Assembly: GCF_001641265.1 (NCBI RefSeq)
Contig: NW_020167521.1
Span: forward strand, 2,161,853 to 2,225,852
Length of the DNA stretch: 64,000 bases
Origin: Pseudogymnoascus destructans
Lineage: Eukaryota > Ascomycota > Leotiomycetes > Thelebolales > Thelebolaceae
Direction: 5' to 3'
Part shown: positions 41,816 through 52,869 of the stretch, piece after piece
How the letters are laid out: each line of letters opens with the position of its first letter
Position numbering within the stretch: position 1 is the first letter of the stretch
The notes under the pieces: model-generated
Databases searched by the model: none
What the model was told of the DNA's origin: nothing
The model's input: the letters and a program-made list of their open reading frames with translations, nothing else
Made by a program: the position numbers and the translations under genes

Positions 41816-44332
41816 ATGGAGGACGACCAAGCTCCTACAACTACTGCTGAACAGCAGATGCAACAACTGTTTGCCTTTATACAAACTATAGCAAACAAAC
41901 TTGAGAATTTGGAAAACACCTTTCAAGCCAACACTTCAGCAACACAATCTTCAACTCAGACACATCATACAGAGCTTCCCACAGCTCCTCTGGCTATTTC
42001 GAGTACCCCAGGTGCACTTCCTAAAGTGCAAACACCAGATTTATACCATGGAGACAGGAGGAAGTTGAAGGGATTTCTTATGCAACTGGACATCTACTTC
42101 ACCCTCAGGCCTCATCAGTTCACCTCAGACATTCAGAAGATCTATTTCGCTGCCAGCTACCTCCGTGGATCTGCATTCAACTTCTTTGAGCCATATCTTA
42201 GAAGACTTAGTGGCAACAACCAAAATACCACTACACCTTTGATTACCTCTTATGACCAGTTTCAAGAGGAACTTACCAGGACCTTTGGAGACATCAACGA
42301 AACTGCTACAGCAGAAAGAGAGCTACAGAAGCTATGTCAAAAGACCTCTGCTGCTCAGTATACAACAGAATTTAGGAGAATCACTTCTCACTTGACTTGG
42401 AATGAAGAAGCCTTAGTCTTCACTTACTACCAAGGGCTCAAGAGCTCTATTAAGGATGAACTCAGCAAAGAAGAACGCCCTACAACACTTCAAACGCTTA
42501 TAGAGAAAGCTGTCAGACTTGATGATAGGCTTTTTGAAAGAAGAAAGGAGAAGAACCAAGACTGGCATCCAACAAGAAATTTCAACAATTACACCTCTAC
42601 ACCAACTGCTAAGGACTCAGCACCTGAACCTATGGACTTAGACGCCTCTATAAAGAGATCTACAGCAAATCCAGCACCTCAGCCTACAGGATACCCTCAA
42701 AAACTGAAAAGGGGTAAACTTACCCCTCAAGAAAGAAAACACAGAATGGACAACAACCTTTGTTTATACTGTGGCAAAGGGGGACACAGAATTCAGGAGT
42801 GCTATTCAGCACGGGGGAGTGCTGATTCAAAACATATAGCAGCCTCAGACACAGTCACAACTGCTATTCCTGAAAAACTTGAAAAATCCCTAGCAGGCAC
42901 AACTTCAACTGAGACTATAACTTCTCCCCTAGACAACAAAGATGTGTCGATGGTGCTTTCTCAGAGTCTCACACACCTGTTAATCCCTATTCAACTCCAT
43001 TTCAAACAACAGGTGTTGTCTACAAGGGCTATGATAGACTCAGGGGCAACAGGCAACTTTATATCTCAAGACCTCATCTTGACACACCAGTTACCTACAA
43101 TTCCCAAACGCACTCCAGAGTTGCTCCGAGTCATTGATGGAACTCCTATCAGTTCAGGTTCCATTACCTGCAACACCCCAGTACTCAAACTTGAGATTCC
43201 CCTAGGAAAATCAACATTTTCAGACACCATCTCTTTAGATGTTATACCAATGAAGTACCCAGTTATCCTAGGTCTTCCATGGCTTCAAAGGCATGATCCA
43301 ACTATCAATTGGAAGCATTTATCGCTTGGGTTTAGCTCAAATCCTGAGCTCAATACTGAAAAAACCCTTCAAGCCTCAGTTACCCCTATTCAGGTCCAAG
43401 ACTCAAACTTGTCCCAGATCAAGGATTTTGACCAAACTATGGACGATATATCATCTCTGATATGGGTTAAACCTTTCCAACCTGTCCTGGAGATAGCAGC
43501 TACTTCAGATTTGGAGAAATCATCTCAGGAGGTCATTTTGCCTTTAGCATACCAAGACTACCAACATCTTTTTGACAAGGCAAAGGCATCAATTCTGCCA
43601 AAGCACCAGCCTTATGACCATGAGATACCACTCGCAGAAGGCTCAATGCCTCCCTACGGCCCTATCTACTCTCTATCTGAATTAGAGCTGAAAACTCTCA
43701 GAGAATACCTAGATGAGAACCTTAGTTCTGGCTTTATCAGACCTTCTTCCTCACCAGCAGGAGCTCCCATTCTCTTTGTCAAGAAGAAAGATGGCTCCTT
43801 GCGTCTCTGTGTTGATTATAGGGGCCTTAATGCAGTCACTGTTAAAAACAGATATGCTTTACCCCTTATCCCTGAGCTCATAGATAGGCTCTCTTCAGCA
43901 AGGATCTTTACCAAGTTAGATCTCAGGGGAGCTTATAACCTGATACGCATCAAGGAAGGTGATGAGTGGAAGACAGCATTCAGAACACGCTATGGTCATT
44001 TTGAATACCAGGTAATGCCTTTTGGGCTTGCCAATGCACCTGCTTCTTTCCAAGCTCTCATGAATGATATTCTAAGACCTTACTTGGATATCTTTGTTGT
44101 TGTCTACTTAGACGACATTCTTATATACTCTTTAGACACTCAAGAGCATGTTCTACATGTTAGACAAGTCTTAGAGAAGCTATCTCAAGCACAACTCTTT
44201 TGCAAACTTGAGAAATGTCTTTTCCATATGTCTCAAGTTGATTTCTTAGGACATAGAATTTCAACAGAAGGCATTCAGATGGACCCTGAAAAGACAAAAG
44301 CAGTACACGTGGCCTATTCCTTCCAGCATTAA
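41816..44332 (+). CDS. E2 gag-protease-RT polyprotein (broken at RT end)
   Basis: 838 codons open. Gag capsid region at about 70-230 (GFLMQLDIYFTLRPHQF; YLRGSAFNFFEP). CCHC knuckle CLYCGKGGHRIQEC at about 318-331. Aspartic protease active site AMIDSGATGNFI at about 404-415. RT with LCVDYRGLNAVTVKNRYALP, FTKLDLRGAYNLIRI, VMPFGLANAPASFQ and the catalytic VVYLDDILIYS at about 765-775. gag and pol share one frame, so they are made as one polyprotein. The frame is lost near 44310 (one base too many or two too few in KAVHxWPIP), after which the next ORF continues the same protein. Confidence 0.93.
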   Translation: MEDDQAPTTTAEQQMQQLFAFIQTIANKLENLENTFQANTSATQSSTQTHHTELPTAPLAISSTPGALPKVQTPDLYHGDRRKLKGFLMQLDIYFTLRPHQFTSDIQKIYFAASYLRGSAFNFFEPYLRRLSGNNQNTTTPLITSYDQFQEELTRTFGDINETATAERELQKLCQKTSAAQYTTEFRRITSHLTWNEEALVFTYYQGLKSSIKDELSKEERPTTLQTLIEKAVRLDDRLFERRKEKNQDWHPTRNFNNYTSTPTAKDSAPEPMDLDASIKRSTANPAPQPTGYPQKLKRGKLTPQERKHRMDNNLCLYCGKGGHRIQECYSARGSADSKHIAASDTVTTAIPEKLEKSLAGTTSTETITSPLDNKDVSMVLSQSLTHLLIPIQLHFKQQVLSTRAMIDSGATGNFISQDLILTHQLPTIPKRTPELLRVIDGTPISSGSITCNTPVLKLEIPLGKSTFSDTISLDVIPMKYPVILGLPWLQRHDPTINWKHLSLGFSSNPELNTEKTLQASVTPIQVQDSNLSQIKDFDQTMDDISSLIWVKPFQPVLEIAATSDLEKSSQEVILPLAYQDYQHLFDKAKASILPKHQPYDHEIPLAEGSMPPYGPIYSLSELELKTLREYLDENLSSGFIRPSSSPAGAPILFVKKKDGSLRLCVDYRGLNAVTVKNRYALPLIPELIDRLSSARIFTKLDLRGAYNLIRIKEGDEWKTAFRTRYGHFEYQVMPFGLANAPASFQALMNDILRPYLDIFVVVYLDDILIYSLDTQEHVLHVRQVLEKLSQAQLFCKLEKCLFHMSQVDFLGHRISTEGIQMDPEKTKAVHVAYSFQH

Positions 44333-46307
44333 AGAGGTTCAGTCTTTCCTTGGGTTTGCCAACTATTACAGGAGGTTTATACCAAGATATACATCCTTGG
44401 CTTTACCCCTTACTCAATTACTTCACAAGGACACTTTCTATCACTGGGATAAGACACAGCAAGATGCTTTCGATGCTCTTAAAGGAGAATTTAAAGAAGG
44501 GAAAATGTTACTACACTTTAACCCCTTGAAACCTGCCACTCTTGAGACAGATGCCTCAGATTTTGCCATTTCTGGAATCTTATACCAAGCTCCAAAAGAC
44601 AAACAAGAAGAGCTACAGCCTGTGGCATTTTACTCAAGAAAGCTATCAGCAGCTGAACAAAACTATCCCATTACAGACAAGGAACTGCTTGCCATAGTAT
44701 GTTCTCTAAAGCATTGGAGATGCTACCTTGAAGGGGCAAACTATCCTATCACTATTTACAGTGACCATTCAAATCTCTTGACCTTTACAACCACTAAACA
44801 GCTCAATCGACGACAAGCAAGGTGGTCTGAACAACTAGGAGGTTTTGACTTTGTTATAAAACATGTCTCAGGGGCCAAGAATCAAAGAGCAGATCTCCTC
44901 TCAAGAAGACATGACTACCAAGATTCTGCTAAAACTAGCAATACAAAGGCTCTGCTAGACTCAGCAAAGCTTATAGCAGCATCTTTAAGCAACCCTAGTA
45001 CTACAGAGGACTTAGGGGTAAACTTATCCCCTCAAGACCAAGTTGCCCCCATTACCTCTTCTCAGGAACCAGAGACCTTTAAAGACTATACACCCTCAGC
45101 AACACTTCTTAAAGCATTCAAAGTTGCTTACAACCATGATCCCTTTGCGAAAAGAACTTTGGAATACCTCCAGAAGAAAGGTTCCTCTCTTGAGAAAGTT
45201 GGACTACAGAATTTCTCAAAAAATCAGCATGGACTTCTCTTATTCAAGAACTATATCTATGTCCCAAGGGATAAACGATTACAGCTACACCTCCTACAGC
45301 AGTTCCATGATGCTCCAGCTGCAGGGCACTTTGGCTTTGCAAAAACTTATGAACTTCTAACAAGAAAGTTCTACTGGCCTAGTCTAAGGACTACTCTTCA
45401 AGACTATATATCTTCTTGCACTACTTGCAACTTGAACAAGCCTACACGGCAAAAGCCCTATGGCCTCTTGCAGCCTCTACCTATACCAGAACGCCCATGG
45501 GACTCCATATCCATTGACTTTATAGTCAAGTTGCCTCCTTCTATCCCAAAAGGGGGTGCTACCCCTTATGACTCTATCCTTGTGGTGGTAGAAAGGCTCA
45601 CAAAAATGGCACACTTTGAGCCTTGCAATGAGACTATCACAGCTTCTGAACTTGCGTGGCTATTCCTCAAGGTGGTCTTTAAATATCATGGAATTCCTGG
45701 ACACTGGATCTCAGATAGGGGAGCAGTTTTCACTTCAAACTTTTTTAAGGAGTTCTCTAAACTCTTAAACATGGAACAACGCTTCTCTACAGCTTATCAC
45801 CCTCAAACAGATGGCCAGACAGAGAGAGTCAACTCTGTACTTGAACAATATCTAAGAATTTATACAAACTATGCTCAAGACAACTGGGCAGATCTTCTCC
45901 ATCTTGCAGAATTTGCTTACAACAACACAGTCTCTAACACCACAAAAGAGACACCTTTCTATGCAAACTATGGTTATCACCCTAGGTTTGAAGTGGCAGA
46001 ACTGAATTGTCCTGAAAATTTCAAAAACCCTTCTGCTACTGAAAGAATCATCTACCTTAAGGGCCTCCAGGACTATCTCAAGGTTCAAATACAGCGTGCA
46101 CAAGACGAGCAGGCTCAGGCCTTTAACAGGGGGGTGGTTGCACCACAATTCAAAGTTGGTGATCAAGTCTTTTTGTCTAGAAGACATATCACAACTACTA
46201 GACCTTCAGACAAACTTGATACTAAAAGACTTGACCTTTTAAGATCACAAGGACTATTGGCAGAATGCTTTCGAGCTTGCATTACCACCTACTTGGACTA
46301 TCCATAA
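44333..46307 (+). CDS. E2 RNase H and integrase (continuation of pol)
   Basis: Readable from about 44312 in the shifted frame (FLGFANYYRRFIPRY). RNase H: TLETDASDFAISG, FYSRKLSAAEQNYP, SDHSNLLTF. Integrase: GHFGFAKTYELL with CTTC for the zinc domain, then DSISIDFIVKLPPS, WISDRGAVFTSNFF and AYHPQTDGQTERVN as the DDE triad. The ORF stops at 46307 because of single-base losses: LDLL in place of the expected LGPF near 46230, and another near 46265. The downstream frame resumes (ELALPPTWTIHNVFHASLLS). Confidence 0.92.
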
Positions 46308-46388
46308 TGTCTTCCATGCATCTCTCTTGTCTAAGGCACAGAAAGTTCCTTAAGACCACTTCAGTCTCCTCCACCTCCTGTTCTGATC

Positions 46389-46604
46389 TTGGATCAACCA
46401 GAATATGAAGTAGAGTCTATCCTTGACAAAAAGACACTTAGAGGTCAGGACTACTTCCTCGTTAAGTGGAAAGGCTATCCTACAAGTGACAACACTTGGG
46501 AGCCTAAGAGAAATCTAAAAAATGCATCTAAGCTCATTCTAGAATTTCTTTCTAAGAAAGCCACCTGGCTAAAGGGCAAGCAGACAGCCCACAAACGTCC
46601 TTAA
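46389..46604 (+). CDS. E2 integrase C-terminal chromodomain
   Basis: YEVESILDKKTLRGQDYFLV KWKGYPTSDNTWEP is a chromodomain (aromatic cage residues Y, W, W visible). It is separated from integrase by another one-base frame break near 46350. In chromoviruses it tethers integration to marked chromatin. Confidence 0.92.
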   Translation: MDQPEYEVESILDKKTLRGQDYFLVKWKGYPTSDNTWEPKRNLKNASKLILEFLSKKATWLKGKQTAHKRP

Positions 46605-46615
46605 AAGGGGGATCA

Positions 46616-47551
46616 TGTCATACTGACATTCGTTGCACTCAGTTTGCTATCAAACTCAAGAGCAAACTTAGAAATCTCCTCCTCAAACCTACAAGTCACC
46701 ATACATATCTTGGCTTATCACACCAACAACAGAAGCAATACTACTCAACGATTGCTGCAAACTCTTCTACTACATCTGTTTATGCTACATACATCACGGC
46801 ATATCATTTGGACACTCATTGAACAAGTTATTAAGAAAATCTCCTCCTTAAGGGGGTGGGCCAATACTACCACATGGCATATCTCTACCAACTAGAGGCC
46901 TAGGAACATGAACGATAGCTCTAGAAGCTTCTACAACCCTCTATGATTCATTACACGTCATCGCTCCTTAGTTACCCACAAGATTGGTTAAGTTATGACA
47001 TAATTTGTCTATAGGTACTCTGACCTTGGACCTCCTTTTCACTTCCTATAGGCTAGGAACCAAGAGATGGTTCTATGGGATTCTCTTACGTTCACTACAT
47101 GATTAGCAAGCTAGTTGTGGGTCGCACTTGATTTCTAATACATTTACCAAGCCTGGTTAGTCATGGAAAGTCATGGAAAATGAGAGAACTACACTCCTTT
47201 GGCATAAATAGGATTGCCCTTTCCTTAAGAAAGGGCAAGCAGGCAATACAGTAAATCGACTAGCACATACTTCTACGTCTTTTCCAAGCTTCCAAGCATT
47301 GATCTTGTTATTCTCTGTTTTTTGAAAAGTCAGTGAGGTGCTAACCTCTGACTTACCCCTGAGTTCTCAGACTCAACATTTGTTGCAACTTGTCTAAACC
47401 ACTTCACCACATCATACACCTGATTGCTGCGTTGTGGAATAGTCTAAGCTACAACCCTTTGGCTCTGTTTCCTAAGACAGTGTGTTGTCTTAGTAAATTC
47501 ATCCCTTCCTTGGGTGGCTAGATTCTCATATCTGGTGCACCCACCATTACA
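46616..47551 (+). repeat. E2 3' LTR, shared with the next internal region
   Basis: 936 bp, directly followed by the same CCTTGCCTGCTTCAAGC leader that follows the 5' LTR. Confidence 0.95.
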
Positions 47552-48875
47552 CCTTGCCTGCTTCAAGCTTCAACTATTTCTATAGCAGCACTTCGATACT
47601 ACAATGGAGGACGACCAAGCTCCTACAACTACTGCTGAACAGCAGATGCAACAACTGTTTGCCTTTATACAAACTATAGCAAACAAACTTGAGAATTTGG
47701 AAAACACCTTTCAAGCCAACACTTCAGCAACACAATCTTCAACTCAGACACATCATACAGAGCTTCCCACAGCTCCTCTGGCTATTTCGAGTACCCCAGG
47801 TGCACTTCCTAAAGTGCAAACACCAGATTTATACCATGGAGACAGGAGGAAGTTGAAGGGATTTCTTATGCAACTGGACATCTACTTCACCCTCAGGCCT
47901 CATCAGTTCACCTCAGACATTCAGAAGATCTATTTCGCTGCCAGCTACCTCCGTGGATCTGCATTCAACTTCTTTGAGCCATATCTTAGAAGACTTAGTG
48001 GCAACAACCAAAATACCACTACACCTTTGATTACCTCTTATGACCAGTTTCAAGAGGAACTTACCAGGACCTTTGGAGACATCAACGAAACTGCTACAGC
48101 AGAAAGAGAGCTACAGAAGCTATGTCAAAAGACCTCTGCTGCTCAGTATACAACAGAATTTAGGAGAATCACTTCTCACTTGACTTGGAATGAAGAAGCC
48201 TTAGTCTTCACTTACTACCAAGGGCTCAAGAGCTCTATTAAGGATGAACTCAGCAAAGAAGAACGCCCTACAACACTTCAAACGCTTATAGAGAAAGCTG
48301 TCAGACTTGATGATAGGCTTTTTGAAAGAAGAAAGGAGAAGAACCAAGACTGGCATCCAACAAGAAATTTCAACAATTACACCTCTACACCAACTGCTAA
48401 GGACTCAGCACCTGAACCTATGGACTTAGACGCCTCTATAAAGAGATCTACAGCAAATCCAGCACCTCAGCCTACAGGATACCCTCAAAAACTGAAAAGG
48501 GGTAAACTTACCCCTCAAGAAAGAAAACACAGAATGGACAACAACCTTTGTTTATACTGTGGCAAAGGGGGACACAGAATTCAGGAGTGCTATTCAGCAC
48601 GGGGGAGTGCTGATTCAAAACATATAGCAGCCTCAGACACAGTCACAACTGCTATTCCTGAAAAACTTGAAAAATCCCTAGCAGGCACAACTTCAACTGA
48701 GACTATAACTTCTCCCCTAGACAACAAAGATGTGTCGATGGTGCTTTCTCAGAGTCTCACACACCTGTTAATCCCTATTCAACTCCATTTCAAACAACAG
48801 GTGTTGTCTACAAGGGCTATGATAGACTCAGGGGCAACAGGCAACTTTATATCTCAAGACCTCATCTTGACCATC
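47552..48875 (+). mobile_element. Second, truncated E2 internal region (leader and gag-protease start)
   Basis: Repeats 41764-43087 almost without change. The gag frame starts at 47604 (same knuckle and same DSGATGNFI) and is cut in the protease after CTCATCTTGAC. LTR-internal-LTR-internal is the pattern left by recombination between two tandem or allelic copies. Confidence 0.93.
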
Positions 48876-49690
48876 GGAATGATCATCTGTTGGGTTTATC
48901 CATACGAAAAGGTTGTTGGTTCTTGGCAGCTGAATATTCATGGCTCATATCCGAGTTGAAGGACCATCCAACACCTATGACGATTGAATATTCACGTCAC
49001 ATATCCCGATCGAAGGATTATCTAACACATGCTGAGAAATTTAACTGGCCTCTACTTGTGTTGAAGGATTCTCCAACACTTACTAGGAAATCAAACCTGC
49101 CTATACTGGATCGTATTCGGTTATGACGCCGCAAGCGACTCCTTAAAATACACATGTTGAACAGTGCTGATTATGACTGCCCTATAAGACACCCATATAC
49201 ACATAGATCGACTGAAATAAAGTCAATGAGGCATCCAAGCCGTCGGATCGCCATGGCATCCAACATTTTAAACATGGCCTCTCATTTTTGACCTGGCATC
49301 GCTTACCACCGAGCATAAATAATCGCCTACAAATTATTACCGCTTTGCTAACGGCTGCCCCAGGGGGCAGGTGGATACGATGTTGGGATCGTCATTGTCA
49401 CCGGGCACTGCCAAAGTGATAACTGCGGCCGTCACGGGGATTGGTAGCCAATCTCTATGGCGATCCCCGCCGGCCCCCAATTGCCCCCAATTGCCCCCAA
49501 TTGCCCCAACACTAGGGTCTTCTAGTCAAGGCTAAAACACTTTTTCCCTGTAGGATTGTTGGAAGGGCTTCGGCTTGAGCCCCATTCAGCTTCGCCAACG
49601 ACGAAGAGGGCGAGAGACGGCCCTTGGTCGATCAGTTTGTCCCGCTAAGGCGAAAGCCTTGGCACCAACAGCCTCTGTAACTCCCTGCCT
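48876..49690. other. Unique spacer with short degenerate repeats
   Basis: 48920-49085 holds three imperfect copies of a unit of about 54 bp (core GAAGGAYYATCYAACAC). 49470-49515 has CCCCCAATTG repeated. No family is recognised in the small frame at 48890-49126. Confidence 0.5.
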
Positions 49691-49891
49691 ATTTTGGACT
49701 TCCTCGCCCGAGTAAGACAATTCCAAGCGCCTAATGCTCGTACGTCCTTCCTATTTGAAAGTCATTCACTGCGCGAAACACGATGGAACATTAGTCAGCG
49801 GTGTAAACATTCATCGAAGCATTTCTATATAATGCTTGTCTGCACACCACTGTATACTACATCGTATTCTGCCCGCTCGCAATAGTCCGCA

Positions 49892-50322
49892 ATGTTATCC
49901 TCAACCCACATCATACTGTTACTGTCCTCGATTGCTTCTTCATGTTTCGCGCAAAACTTTAGTGATACAGTGTGCGATAAAAATGTCATAACTGCAACAC
50001 TCAATGCGACCCTTGCAAAGGAGGGGCCAGTCTGCGGTTTGTCACTCGGAACGCATCTCGATTTCACTCAATGCTGCGCCCCAAACCAGCCGATATACAC
50101 TACAAATGCATGCACGTATGTTGAATTTTTTTCGTGTCAAATTCCAACTTCCTCATTGTTAAGTTTGAGGAGAGATACTAATCAGTGGTACTGTACCATA
50201 TCCAATACTGTCAGGTAGACAAAAACCAGACAGCTGGTTTCACTGATTGTGCTCGTCTTGTGGCACGAGATCAAAATCTCACTCTTGGCATTACAGCCTG
50301 TGAAGGTGGGGCTGGGAGGATC
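49892..50322 (+). CDS. Small secreted cysteine-rich protein, truncated (effector-like)
   Basis: Starts MLSSTHIILLLSSIASSCFA, a classical signal peptide with likely cleavage after CFA, followed by a mature part rich in Cys (VCDKN, PVCGLS, FTQCCAPN, NACTYVEFFSC). The first frame ends at 50218. A one-base change near 50200 opens a continuation that keeps the character (GFTDCARLVARDQNLTLGIT) and runs to the lone N at 50323, where LTR sequence begins. The 3' end is therefore absent. The spacing of Cys is regular but I recognise no family. It is the only non-transposon gene between two retroelements, a setting common for fungal effectors; that role is inference. Confidence 0.6.
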
Positions 50323-50323
50323 N
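50323..50323. other. Single ambiguous base N at a sequence junction
   Basis: Unique gene sequence on the left changes to the middle of an E2-family LTR on the right exactly at the N. Confidence 0.95.
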
Positions 50324-50630
50324 CAATACAGTAAATCGACTATCACATACTTCCACGTCTTTTACAAGCTTCCAAGCATTCATCTTGTTACTCCTTGTTT
50401 CTGAAAAGTCAGTGAGGTGTTAACCTCTGACTTACCCCTGAGTTCCCAGACTCAACATTTGTTGCAACTTGTCTGAACCACTTCACTACATCACACACCT
50501 GATTGCTGCGTTGTGGAATAGTCTAAGCTACAACCCTTTGGCTCTGTTTCCTAAGACAGTGTGTTGTCTTAGTAAAATCATCCCTTCCTTGGGTGGCTAG
50601 ATTCTCATATCTGGTGCACCCACCATTACA
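50324..50630 (+). repeat. E2-family LTR fragment (3' 307 bp)
   Basis: Begins inside the LTR (CAATACAGTAAATCGAC) and ends CCATTACA. Confidence 0.92.
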
Positions 50631-51260
50631 TTCTTCCGTGTATCTGAGTCGAGATATTGGTACTTCATGGAAAGAATTGAGGATATTTGGCCTTGGCTAA
50701 GTTGGCGACCTTGAGCTTGAGCGGCATACCAGGCTATAAGTGCAGGCTGAGTGCACGGGTGGCTGGCATATCTGCGTCGAATACATTGTCGCTGAACATC
50801 GGTGAGTGCGTGCCTTTTTTTTTGGTTGCGAAGCCTCCATGGTGTAAGGACACAGGGCACCCAGCTCACAGTAATAGCATATGAGAGTGCGAGTCGGAGG
50901 CTAAATGGATGCTATCCTAGGTCTACTACGAAGGATACAAAAAAGATGATGAGGAACCCTGTTGGGTCAATCCCCTTAAGTACCCGAAACGGGTCCGACT
51001 CGGCTAACCTGCCCTAACTCTCCCCCGTGACCGTAACCTGCCCGACTCCGATGCTTTCCATCACTGAGGGCTTTGGCATCCTTACACATGGTGGAGTTGG
51101 TGAACATGAGTTATAAGGATTGTTTGGTATAAAAATAATTTTGGGACCACAGATTTAAGGATCATCCTTATACAGAAATAATCCTTATTTTACAGCTAAA
51201 AACTACAGAACCAGACTACCCATCCTTATATTGAGAGATCCTTATATCCAGGTTCAACTG
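50631..51260 (-). pseudogene. P9: pogo-type element fragment with 5' end of its transposase
   Basis: The right end is a pogo-like terminus (TA then CAGTTGAACCTGGATATAAG on the minus strand, 51260 leftward). The transposase N-terminus (ALTDVQRQCIRRRYASHP; GQISSILSMKYQYLD) lies at 50830-50640 and is truncated by the LTR at 50630. Its start region is split by a solo LTR (50843-51086), and an A9 run next to it hides a frame change. Confidence 0.7.
50843..51086. mobile_element. Solo LTR (E3 family), CATGG target duplication
   Basis: TGTAAGGA..TCCTTACA, 244 bp, with CATGG at 50838-50842 and 51087-51091. It matches the outer parts of the LTR at 52045-52686. Confidence 0.92.
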
Positions 51261-51305
51261 TATCTAGAATCACATGACTATGATGAATCTTTGTGCCCCA
51301 CCATG

Positions 51306-52044
51306 TGTAATGGTGGGTGCACCAGATGTGAGAATCTAGCCACCCAAGGAAGGGATGATTTTACTAAGACAACACACTGTCTTAGGAAACAGAGCCAAAG
51401 GGTCATAGCTTAGACTATTCCACAACACAGCAATCAGGTGTATGATGTAGTGGAGTGGTTTAGACAAGTTGTAACAAATGTTGAGTCTGAGAACTCAGGG
51501 ATAAGTCAGAGGTTAGCACCTCACTGACTTTTCAGAAACAAGGAGTAACAAGATCAATGCTTGGAAGCTTGGAAAAGACGTGGAAGTATGTGATAGTCGA
51601 TTTACTGTATTGTCTGCTTTGTTAAGGAAAGGGCAATCCTATTTATGCTAAAGGAGTGTAGTTCTCTCATTTTCCAAGACTTCCATGACTAACCAGGCTT
51701 GGTAACTGTAGTCGATGTAAAGAGAATCCCATAGAACCATCTCCTAGGTTCCTAGCCTATAGGAAGTGAAAGGAGGTCCAAGGTCAGAGTACCCCTATAG
51801 ACAGATTATGTCATAACTTAACCAATCTTGTGGGTAACTAAGGAGCGATGACGTGTAATAATCATAGATGGTTGTAGAAGCTTTTGGAGCTATCGTTCAT
51901 GTTCCTAGGCCTCTAGTTGATAGAGATATGTCATGTGTAGTATTGGCCCAGTAACTAAGGAGTGATGTCATATAATGAATCATAGAGGGTTGTAGAGATA
52001 TGCTATGTGGTCATATCGGCCCAGTAACTAAGGAGCAATGACGT
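51306..52044 (-). repeat. E2-family LTR, interrupted by E3
   Basis: TGTAATGG at 51306, the reverse complement of the E2 LTR, cut at 52044 where the E3 LTR begins. The remainder of this LTR is not found on the other side of E3, whose far end is lost. Confidence 0.9.
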
Positions 52045-52686
52045 TGTAATGACACAGGGCACCCAGCTCACAGTAATAGCATATGAGAGTGCGAGTCGGA
52101 GGCTAAACGGATGCTATCCTATAGGTCTACTACGAAGGATACAAAAAAGATGAAGAGAGGAATGTTACGACGGAACAAGAAGGCTGGCCAACTACAGGAC
52201 AGGAAGGAGGAGGTCGCATGAGACCGGCCCTGGTACCTGGAGGGGCAGCGGGAATAGTAGTTCCGAAAGTATCACGTGACGGACTCGCAGGATGATGAGA
52301 AGAATCCTAAGAGTCCAGGACTCCGAGGACTCGAGTGAGTTCCCAGGAGTCCACTAGGCACGACGCCACTATACAAGTAGATAGTTAGTTCTTAGATAGG
52401 AGCTTCGTGCTCAACTCAATACAGTATTTGTTATATACTAGTAACGTGTTACTTGAAGCCTTTGTGTCTGATCCCCTGCCTCCTCTGATAAGTAAACCTT
52501 TACGCAAGAGAACCTCTGTGTCTTCTATCGTTTAGAAGTCAGCGTTACAAGGAACCCCCGTTGAGTCAATTTCCTTAAGTACCCGAAACGGGTCCGACTC
52601 GGATAACCTACCCTAATGCTCCCCACGTGACCGTAACCTGCCCGACTCCGATGCTTTCCATCACTGAGGGCTTTGGCATCCTTACA
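52045..52686 (-). repeat. E3 3' LTR with nested solo LTR
   Basis: TGTAATGACACAGGG..GCATCCTTACA. Its outer parts match 50843-51086, and 52163-52549 is an insertion. Confidence 0.88.
52163..52549. mobile_element. Solo LTR of a further retroelement, AGGAA target duplication
   Basis: TGTTACGACGG..AGCGTTACA, 387 bp, flanked by AGGAA (52158-52162 and 52550-52554). Confidence 0.9.
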
Positions 52687-52703
52687 CTACCCCCCCCTTA
52701 AGA
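52687..52703 (-). other. E3 polypurine tract
   Basis: Purine-rich on the minus strand immediately before the LTR's TG. This is the expected plus-strand primer of LTR retroelements. Confidence 0.75.
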
Positions 52704-52869
52704 GAGTGTTTTGTCCGCGAAACACGTGAGAATTATTTCCGCAACATCTCTGAATGGTATCCGTGAGAAGATGCATTCTATTCTGTTTGTAATGGCATCT
52801 GTAACAACCCTGTTTATGTGCCATGTCGGGAAGGTGCGTTGTATGTCAGGCTAGAGCTGTGCCATACTG

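Larger units (their letters stand above)
40828..47551 (+). mobile_element. E2: Ty3/gypsy chromovirus with 936-bp LTRs
   Basis: LTRs 40828-41763 and 46616-47551 differ by only a couple of one-base indels by eye. The interior encodes gag, protease, RT, RNase H, integrase and a chromodomain in that order. A purine tract (AAAAGGGGGATCA) precedes the 3' LTR. The left flank is GCCAC. The 3' LTR is directly followed by another internal region, so no right target duplication exists. Young by LTR similarity, yet pol has several single-base frame breaks. Confidence 0.95.
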
